Assembly: GCF_003597395.2 (NCBI RefSeq)
Contig: NC_133771.1
Span: 124,777,178 to 124,841,177 of the forward strand
Length of the DNA stretch: 64,000 nt
From: Chelonoidis abingdonii
Lineage: Eukaryota > Chordata > Testudines > Testudinidae
Direction of reading: 5' to 3'
In this document: piece by piece, positions 56,448 to 64,000 of the stretch
Layout: every line of letters starts with the position of its first letter
Position numbering within the stretch: the stretch's first letter is position 1
The notes under the pieces: model-generated
What the model was told of the DNA's origin: nothing
What the model saw: only the letters and a program-made list of their open reading frames with translations
The model's database searches: none
Position numbers and translations under genes: made by a program

Positions 56448-58123
56448 TAGGACTAGCAACTGATTAAAAAAAATAAATAATCACATGATTAATTGCACTG
56501 TTAAACAATAATAGAATACTATTTATTTAAATATTTTTGGGTGATTTCTACATTTTCAAATATATTGATTTCAATTACAACACAGAATACAAAGTGTAAA
56601 GTGCTCACTTTATATTTGCTTTTGATTACAAGTATTTGCACTGTAAAAAAAAATAAAAAAAAAATTGTATTTTTCAATTCACCTAATACAACTACTGGAG
56701 TGCAATCTCTTTATCATGAATGTTGAACTTACAAATGTAGAATTATGTACAAAAAAACTGCATTCAAAAATAAAACAATGTAAAATTTTACAGCCTGCAA
56801 GTCCACTCTGTCCTCCTACTTGTTCAGCCAATTTCTCAGACAAATAAGTTTGTTTACATTTGTAGGAGATAACTCTGCCCTCTTCTTATTTGCAATGTCA
56901 CCTTAAAGTGAGAACAGGCATTCTCATGGCACTGTTGTAGCCAGTGTCACAAGATATTTGTGCCAGATGTGCTAAAGATTCATATGTCCCTTCATGCTTC
57001 AACCATCATTCCAGGCGATATGCATCCATGCTGATGACTGGTTCTGCCTGATAACAATCCAAAGCAGTGCAGATTGACTCATGTTCATTTTCATTATCTG
57101 AGTCAGATGCCAGCAGCAGAAGGTTGATTTTCTTTTTTGGTGGGTCAGGCTCTGTAGTTTCTGCATTGGAGTATTGCTCTTTTAAAACTTCTGAAAGCAT
57201 GCTCCACACCTCATCTCTCTGAGACTTTAGAAGAGACTTCATATTCTTATATCTTGAGTTGAGTTCTGTAGCTATCTTTAGAAATCTCACATTGGTACCT
57301 TCTTTGCATTTTCTCAGATCTGCAGTGAAAGTGTTCTTAAAATGAACATGTGCTGGGTCATCATCTGAGACTGCTATAACATGAAATATATGGCAGAATG
57401 TGGGTAAAACAGAGCAGGGGACATAAAGTTCTCCCCCAAGGAGATCAGTCACAAATTTAATTAACGCATTATATTTTTTAACAAGCATCATCAGCATGGA
57501 AGCATGTCCTCTGGAATGGTGGCCAAAGCATAAAGGGGCATATGGATGTTCAGCATATCTAGTGCATAAACACCTTGCAATTTCGGGTACAAAAGTGCCA
57601 ATCAGATGCCTACTCTCACTTTCTGGTGACGTTGTAAATAAGAAGACAGTAGCATTATCTCCTGTAATGTAAACAAACTTGTTTGTCTTAGCGATTGGCT
57701 GAACAAGAAGTAAGACTGAGTGGACTTGTAGGCTCTGAAGTTTTACATAGTTTTTTATTTGAGTGCAGTTATGTAACAAAAAAAAAAATCTACATTTGTA
57801 AGTTTCACTTTCACAAGAAAAAGATTGCACTACAGTCCTTCTATGAGATGAATTGAAAAATACTATTTCTTTTGTTTATCATTTTTATAGTGCAAATATT
57901 TGCAATAAAAAATAACATATACTTTGATTTAAATTACAACACAAAATACAATATATATATGAGAATGTACAAAAACATCCAAAATATTTAATGAATTTCA
58001 ATTGATATTCTATTTTTTAACAGTGTGATTAAAACTGCGATTAATCGCGGTTAATTTTTTTTAAGTGTGATGAATTTTTTTTAATTAATTGCATAAGTTA
58101 ACTGCAATTAATCGACAGCCTTA
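56448..58123 (-). mobile_element. fold-back hAT element with long inverted repeats
   Basis: 1,676 bases. The left end TAGGACTAGCAACTGATTAA and the reverse of the right end TAAGGCTGTCGATTAATTGC are related. The inversion is extensive: left CAGCCTGCAAGTCCACTCTG... mirrors right ...CTGAGTGGACTTGTAGGCTC, TTGTTCAGCCAATTTC mirrors GCGATTGGCTGAACAAG, and GTGCAATCTCTTTATC mirrors AAAAGATTGCACTAC. The arms are roughly 600 bases each. Flanks CTAACAAC and CAAATAAC match at six of eight bases. The centre holds a hAT transposase relic on the minus strand. Confidence 0.85.
56840..57440 (-). pseudogene. hAT transposase C-terminal relic
   Basis: hAT transposases end in a dimerisation domain preceded by an RNase-H-like fold. 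The minus-strand frame reads ELYVPCSVLPTFCHIFHVIA, KNTFTADLRKCKEGTNVRFL, TELNSRYKNMKSLLKSQRDE, a lysine stretch PPKKKINLLLLASDSDNENE and CYQAEPVISMDAYRLE, stopping at 57006. The expected continuation (WLKHEGTYESLAHLA, then a decayed ATTVPCE-like tract) is readable past the stop to about 56840. The N-terminal two thirds of a normal transposase are missing. The same frame is open upstream to 57830, but that part is antisense to the duplicated dimerisation region in the other arm and is not real protein. Confidence 0.75.
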
Positions 58124-58349
58124 CAAATAACCCCTTCAGGTTTGAAGAGTTGATTGAAAGGGGAAAACCACACTTTTTAAAGAAACCTCACTATTATTGC
58201 AGTTTGTAAGCTCAGTGGTCCAGACTCTGGAATCCCATCTCTGTTATTTAAAGATTTGTGGAAACAGCTGATTATCTACCCAAAACCTGGAAGCTAATAT
58301 TTTTATTGAGGTTTTAAATGTAACACAGTAGAAAAAACTGCATGCCTTA
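58124..58349. other. intronic sequence between elements
   Basis: Nothing recognised. Confidence 0.4.
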
Positions 58350-58466
58350 TAGGGTGACCAGAGAGGAAGTGTGAAAAATTGAGATGGGGGTAGGGGGTAA
58401 TAGGTATAAGAAAAAGCCCCCAAAATTGGGACTGTCCCTATAAAATCAGGACATCTAGTCACCCTA
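58350..58466. mobile_element. hAT-type MITE, 8-base TSD ATGCCTTA
   Basis: 117 bases with left end TAGGGTGACCAGAGAGG and right end reversed TAGGGTGACTAGATGTCC. A perfect octamer ATGCCTTA lies at 58342..58349 and 58467..58474. The C/G-rich centre GGGGGTAGGGGGTAAT is typical of this group. Confidence 0.92.
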
Positions 58467-58474
58467 ATGCCTTA

Positions 58475-60109
58475 TAACAGTTGTCCCTGTATATTGTAAC
58501 TGCAGCATATTGTTAATCAAGAGTCAGCATGTTAAGCGAAGTGTTTCTGTGAAGGGTCATTCTCTTCATTTAATAATCTAATTGATATGTCATGATGTGC
58601 TAAAGTGTGTCTCAAGAGTCATTGAAGAATATAGAGATGTATATGTACTTTGTATGATAAAGTCAAAATTAGCACAGATATAATTATTGATTTATAAAGA
58701 AATCAAACTTCATAGAATTTGTCTGCCTTCAAACAGTATATGCAAGATTATCTGTTTCAGGTGGGCAAGTGTCTCCATTCTCTCATGTCCAAAGTCAGTT
58801 TGCTGTTTGAGATCCAGAAGTTGAGAATATAAGTATTTTTGGCTCTAGGAAGAAGCTATTAAAAGTCTCTAGATAATTTACATTCACTCTTTTGTAATAT
58901 CATCATGTTAGATAGGAGTAAAGCAATATTGGCTGGGTACCCTGGTTTTAGTATTTCGCTGTTTCTTAAACAGTGTTGTCACCAAGATCTCCGGTGTATT
59001 TGCTTTGTCTTCTCACTTGAGAGCTTTGTAATAGTTATCTTTACTCTGAGAACTTCTGTGAAAGTATGCAGCCTACTCAGCTGGACCTGTGAAAACTGTT
59101 AATGGCCTGGAATGAGAATTCCTCTGCTCAGTGTTAATGGGAGTAAGCAGCAGGACATAAGAATATAACATCCAGGCATTGATTGTTGCCTCTTTTTCAT
59201 TCTTGAAGGAAATTGAAGCCTTGCTTTCAGTTTTGTCGAGGTTGAAAGATAGTAATGGAAAATCTAACACATTTTCTTTAAAGTTTTTGTGCAAATTGTG
59301 GTGATGTTTCTTTCTGTGTCATCTTTAAAGTTCAGGAAATCATATTACAGCAGCTGAATTGGTAATGGAAATAAAAAGCACTGTGCAACAGAGCGGCTGT
59401 CTGCTCCTGTCCATATCCCACTGCCCTGCATTTTTAGAAGGGAAGTGGATATGAAGCCAGAAATGCTGCTCTGAATGTGTTTGAATAAGAAAAAAATCCT
59501 GAAGTTGTTTCTCAACACCAGAGGAGCAGTTGATTATTGCTGTTGTGTTGTCCACATTTTGCAGGTGTAGCACCTATAAACGAGGGATGCACAAGGGAAT
59601 GCACAATCCTAATTGGGTGACTAAATGGACTATGAAAAATGGTCTAACCAAAATCTTTCTGGAGATTCACATTTTTAAATTAGAATAAGGAATGAAAATG
59701 TTTAGAGGTAATAGTTTTCCATATACCTTGTCTGTTATTAAATACATCTTCATAAGCAGATGTTTGTAAGTTTGTTTTATGTTTTAATCAGTTTATAGTC
59801 ATTTAACCGTGGATCACAAAAAATAGATTTATCTTTATTAATATGACGGTTATTATCAGTTATGGCGAAGGTTGCAATGTGGATTCCTAGATGAATACTA
59901 CTATTTGGCCAGATGGCTGAATTAAAGCAAACAGAGCTTCTGATGCAGCCTTCTTGAACTATGTACTGCATTTCTGACAGTGCAGATACGGTTGGCATTA
60001 ATGCCTCTTTTTGCAGAATGTCATCGTTCTGTGATGAGCAACACATACGCACACGCACGTGCACACACACACATACACTAGTTCAGTAATGCCAGAGCAA
60101 ATCAAGCCA
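58475..60109. other. intronic sequence with a CA tract
   Basis: A mixed (CA)n/(CGCA) run is at about 60042..60076. No exon recognised. Confidence 0.5.
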
Positions 60110-62570
60110 GAAAGTGTAGGATACCAAAAAGTGTCACTAAATTTAAGAAAGGAAGATTTCAGTAAGAAAAGATTAGTTAAGAAAAAGCCCTAAAGTTAAC
60201 TAAATGAAGTAAAATCCTTAGAGGTGAAATGGATGCTACTTAGAAAATCAATACTAGAGTTTCAGGAGATATGTGTACTGATGAACAAAAGGGAACCAGA
60301 AAGACAAGGAGTAAATCAGTATGCCCTAATGGCAAGGTTAGAGAGGCTATTCAAGAAAAACAGAAATTCTTCAAAATGTGGAAATCTGACCCTAGTGAAG
60401 CCAATAAACAGGAGCATAAATTACAGCAGTTAAATTATAAGAGGGAAATTAGAAGGGCCAGAATGGAAGAGCAAATAGCTAAGCATGTAAAAACAAACAG
60501 CAAGAGATTCTTAAATGTACCAGAACCAAGAAGACTGCAAGAATTGATGAATCATTGGATCACCAGAGGGTAAAGGGAATAATTAATGAAGATAGAAATA
60601 ATGTAGCTTTTCAGTAATGTCTTTTTCTTTCTACATCAGTCTTCACCATCAAGAGTGTTGGGAAGATTCCTGCCCTAGACATGCTCTTTCTCGGTAACAA
60701 AGATTCTGTCTTGGTATCTCATACTCTCAGAGATTGAGGTGACAGAAGAAGAGGTGCTGAAGCAGATGGACAATTTAAAATGCAATAAGTCACCAGACCA
60801 TGGTGGCACCATACGAAAGGCACTTAAGTATGAAGTGGCTAAGTTGCTAGCAAAAACATGCATCTCATTAAAAACAGCCTCTGTCCCAGAAGATTGGAGG
60901 GTAACAAATGTACCTGTATTTCAGAAGAAATGTAGGGATGATCTAGGGAACGATAAACCAGTATATTTATATACCTGGTAAATTGGTTGAAATGATAGTT
61001 AAAAACAATTACAAAACACCCGGAAGATCATGATATGATAGGAACTAACCAGCATGGTTTGTGCAAAAGAAAATTGTATTTTACTAATCTTGTAGAAGTC
61101 TTTGAACATGTCAGTAAAGTAGTGGATAAAGAAGAATTGGTTGACATAATTTATATAGACTTGCAAAAGGCCTGTGACAAGGTCCAGCTCTAGAGTCTAC
61201 TAAAAAAGGTAAGTAGTCATGGGGTTAGAAGCAAATTATTGTCATGGATCAAAAACTGGCTGAGATGCAGAAAATAAAGAGTTAAAATTAAATGGTTAAT
61301 TTTCATAAAGGCAAAGAGTTTACAATGGGATAGCCCAGGATTCTGTACTAGGTCCTGTGTTGTTTCATATTTTTAATAATAATTTGGAAAGGAGGGTGAG
61401 CAGTGAGGTAGCAAAATTTGCAAATGAGACAAAGTTATTTAGGATAGGACCAGAGAGAATTGTGAGAAACTAGAGAGAGACCTAAACAAGCCAAGTGAAT
61501 GGGCAACACAATGGCAAATGAAAGCCATTGTCAGTAAATGCAAAGTGATATACATTGGAGGGGAAAAATTAAAGTACTGTATATACTTGTTCATCAGCCT
61601 GTTTGTTTATAAGCCGACCCCCCAAGATGGTTAGGTAAAAATAGCAAAAACTGTCTGATCCTTTCATAAGCCAACCCTATATTTCAGGGGTTGGCTCCTG
61701 GCCCAATAGGGTAAGCCGCTAGCTGGCCTGGACGTTTTGTTTACCTGGACTGTTCATAGGCATGGAGCCCCTCAGTTCCCAGTGTTCACGGTTTGCCATT
61801 CCCAACTAATGGGAGCTGTGGGAAGTGGCGCGACAGGGAACTGAGGGGCTCCATGCCTGCAGATGCTCCAGGTAAACAAGATGACAATGCATTAGATATT
61901 CAATTCAGTGATTCCATAGAGTTTTTAAAATCATCAAATTTTGGTGTAGACCCATTTATAAGCCGACCCCTGCTCTTTATTGCCTCACCTTTTTACCAAA
62001 AATATTCGGCTTGTGTACAAGTATATTTAGGACCATACACACCTTACAAGGTTCTAAATTAGCTGTTTCAACTCAAGAAATGGACCTGGGTTATACTGTA
62101 GACAGCTCAGTAAAGATCTCTGCTCAATATGCAGCTGTGATCTAAATAGCAAACAAGATGTTAGGATATATAAGCAATGGGATGGACACTATGGAAAATA
62201 TTATGATGCCTTTATATCAATAAGAGGTGCAGCCTCATCTCTAATACTGTGTGCAGTACTGTTCACCATGACTCAAAAAGGGTAGTATGAAACTAGAGCA
62301 GGTTAAGAGAAGAGCAATGAAAATAACCAGAGACCTGGGAAAACACTCATACAAAGAGATATTGAAAAGATTGGAATTGTTTATCTTAAAAATGAGATTA
62401 ATAAAAGTGGATATGATATCATATATAAAATGAGTGGTCTGTATGAGGGAAATCAGTCTGAATGGTGCAGGGATGGGAGATTGTTTACCTTAGAAAAGAG
62501 ATAAGTAAGAGGGGACGTGATTAATATAAAAATAAAGAATGGTTTAGAGGTGTAGAAAAGGAAATTCTGT
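60110..62570 (+). pseudogene. CR1-like LINE ORF2 relic, plus strand
   Basis: Reverse-transcriptase ORF of a CR1-clade LINE, scattered over frames: N-terminal KREIRRARMEEQIAKHVK (about 60440), EVLKQMDNLKCNKSPDHGG (60760), TASVPEDWRVTNVPVFQKK..RDDLGNDKPV (60880..60965, the PEDWR-ANVVPIFKKG-NYRPVSL block), VDIIYIDLQKACDKV (61141..61185, the YLDFSKAFD motif), AKFANETKLF (61410..61440), MDLGYTVDSSVKISAQYAA (62080..62140) and LEQVKRRAMKI followed by KRLELFILKMRL (62290..62400). The FADDTKL active-site motif has become FANETKL. Many stops are present. A MITE interrupts it at 61575..62029. Confidence 0.85.
61575..62029. mobile_element. MITE nested in the CR1 relic
   Basis: Left end TACTGTATATACTTGTTCA; the right end in reverse reads TAAATATACTTGTACACAAG. 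Subterminal TTATAAGCCGACCCC occurs near both ends (61608 and 61957). CR1 coding text is interrupted before it (TACATTGGAGGGGAAAAATT) and resumes after it (GACCATACACACC..ACAAGG), confirming the insertion. Inner arms GGCATGGAGCCCCTCAGTTCCC and GGGAACTGAGGGGCTCCATGCC are perfect inverted copies. Confidence 0.85.
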
Positions 62571-62579
62571 TCTCCCTGT

Positions 62580-63690
62580 CTCATAACACAAATATCTCTG
62601 GTCTTATGAGATATTAGCTATAAGTGGATGTGCCATATGCCATTGTAGGCAGTCTCATTATACCATCTCTTCCATAAACTTATCAAGTTCAGCCTTGAAA
62701 CGAGTTAGGTTTTTGCTCTCACTACTCTCCTTGGAAGGCTGTTCTAGAACTTCATTCCTCTGATGGTTAGAAACATTTGTCTAATTTAAATCCTAAACTT
62801 GTTGATGACCAGTTTATATCCCTTTGTTTTTGTATCAACATTGGCCCTTAACTTAAATAATTCTTCTCCCTCCCTGATGTTTTTATAGAGAGTGATCATA
62901 TCTCCCTTCAGTCTTATTTTTGCTAAGCTAAACAAGCCAAGGCCTTTAAGTATCCTCTCATAAATCAGGTTCTCTATTCTTCCAGTCATCCTAGTACCCC
63001 TCTCTGCACCTATTCCAGTTTGAATTCATCTTTCTTAAACATGAGAGACCAGAACTGCACACAGTATTCCAGATGAGAGCTCACCAGTGCTTTGGACGGT
63101 GGTTATAACACTTGTGTATCTCTACTGGAAATATCTCTCCTGATGCATCCTAAGATTGCATTAGCCTCTTTCATGGCTGCATCATATTGGCAGCTTATAG
63201 TCATCCTGTGGTTGACCAATACACTTAGGTCTTTCTTCTCTGTCACTTTCAACTGATAAGTCTCCAGCTTATAAGAAATACACTTGTTAGTCCTTAAATT
63301 CATGACCTTGTACTTTGCACCATTAAATGTCATCTCGTTTCTATTATTCCAGTTTTCAAGGTCATCCACATATTCTTGTGTGATAGTCTGGTCCATCACC
63401 ATACTCCCATCTTTGTGTCATTTGCACATTTTATTAACACATTCCCACTTTTTGTGCCAATGTCATTAATGAAAATGTCAGATAAAATTTGTCCCAAGAT
63501 CAAGCTTTGAGAAACTCCACTGGTAATGTCTCTCCAGCCTGACAGTTCACATTTGAGCATGACCCATTGTAATCTTCTCTTTAACCAATTCCTTACCCAC
63601 CTTCTGATTTTTGTATTAATCCCCATCTTCTCCAATGTAACTAATAATTTCCCATGTGGAATGGTATCGATTTCCTTACTGCTGCAGTAG
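62580..63690 (-). pseudogene. second CR1-like LINE relic, minus strand
   Basis: On the minus strand the order is KEIDTIPHG near 63670 (the AFDTVPHGK motif), RRWVRNWLKRRLQWV and WRDITSGVSQS.ILGQIL (63500..63620), IKCANDTKMGVW at 63396..63430, DDLENWNNRNEMTFNGAKY and NHRMTISCQYDAAMKEANAI (63103..63402), and LGLFSLAKIRLKGDMITLYK (62786..62989). These are CR1 reverse-transcriptase blocks in correct order with frameshifts between. FADDTK has become CANDTK. The element is 5' truncated near 63690. Confidence 0.87.
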
Positions 63691-64000
63691 TTCAGCTGCC
63701 AAAAATCTCATTTTGACATTATTGCCAAGCACCTACAGTGCTTGGTACTGTGTAAACAAATATGAAGGAACATTCCCTGTAACAGATCAAATTCAGTCAG
63801 TTTTACAATCAGATCAAATTCAAAGTAGATCGGTCAAAAAACAGTCTGTGTTGTCGCAGCATGATGTGAAGGTGGTGATTATCTGTGGAAGGCTTTGGGA
63901 AGATGAACAGTTAGAGGAGGTATTGGAAGGCGAAATAGGTGGTTTTTTTGTGCACAGGAAGATGGGGGTGGGGGCGGGCTCAAATCTCAGGGCATCCTGA
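63691..64000. other. intronic sequence, nothing recognised
   Basis: The 114-codon frame running off the window edge from 63656 begins inside the LINE boundary and shows no domain. Confidence 0.45.

Noticed and set aside
1..64000. CRISPR arrays, operons, ribosome binding sites, tRNA and rRNA genes
   Set aside because: No regularly spaced direct repeats, no compact gene arrangement and no tRNA-like cloverleaf recognised; the sequence is vertebrate intronic.
63656..64000. 114-codon frame running off the window end
   Set aside because: It begins at the LINE boundary and has no recognisable domain; the window edge prevents a decision.

Overview
The window reads as vertebrate nuclear DNA, most likely from a turtle or tortoise. 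It is AT-rich, almost gene-free and packed with decayed transposons. The mix of CR1-clade LINEs, MIR-like SINEs, many hAT and Harbinger miniature elements with clean target-site duplications, and solo LTRs is what I know from chelonian genomes. That assignment is inference. I see no operons, CRISPR arrays, tRNA or rRNA genes.

The only host gene I can support is TULP4 (tubby-like protein 4) on the plus strand. Two consecutive WD40-region coding exons lie at 35369..35497 and 36406..36567, both of whole-codon length (43 and 54 codons), separated by a 908-base intron. The rest of the window appears to be the flanking TULP4 introns; I found neither the upstream start exon nor the next downstream exon.

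Layout. 1-11 kb: small DNA transposons (Harbinger-type 487..782, 3079..3563; hAT-type 2667..2894, 5906..6106, 8778..9200, 9304..10632) and a minus-strand LTR (4839..5680). 11-12 kb: a solo LTR with a perfect 5-base duplication. 12-19 kb: mostly intron with SINE relics. 19.9-22.1 kb: a rearranged non-autonomous Harbinger with a 454-base exact tandem duplication abutting a 985-base gap. 24.2-28.2 kb: a full-length decayed Harbinger of a second family. 31-34.6 kb: more hAT and MITE copies. 35.3-36.6 kb: the TULP4 exons. 39-43 kb: MITE cluster, LINE relic and a GC-rich island. 44-48 kb: hAT copies, one nested inside another element. 48.6-53 kb: a second two-gene Harbinger, the best preserved mobile element here. 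56.4-58.1 kb: a fold-back hAT element. 60-63.7 kb: two CR1-like LINE relics facing each other tail to tail.

The two Harbinger families each have a long copy with convergent genes (DDE transposase and Myb/SANT-like protein) plus a shorter relative in the same window. All transposase and reverse-transcriptase genes I can read are broken by frameshifts, stops or lost catalytic residues, so I see no evidence of current activity.
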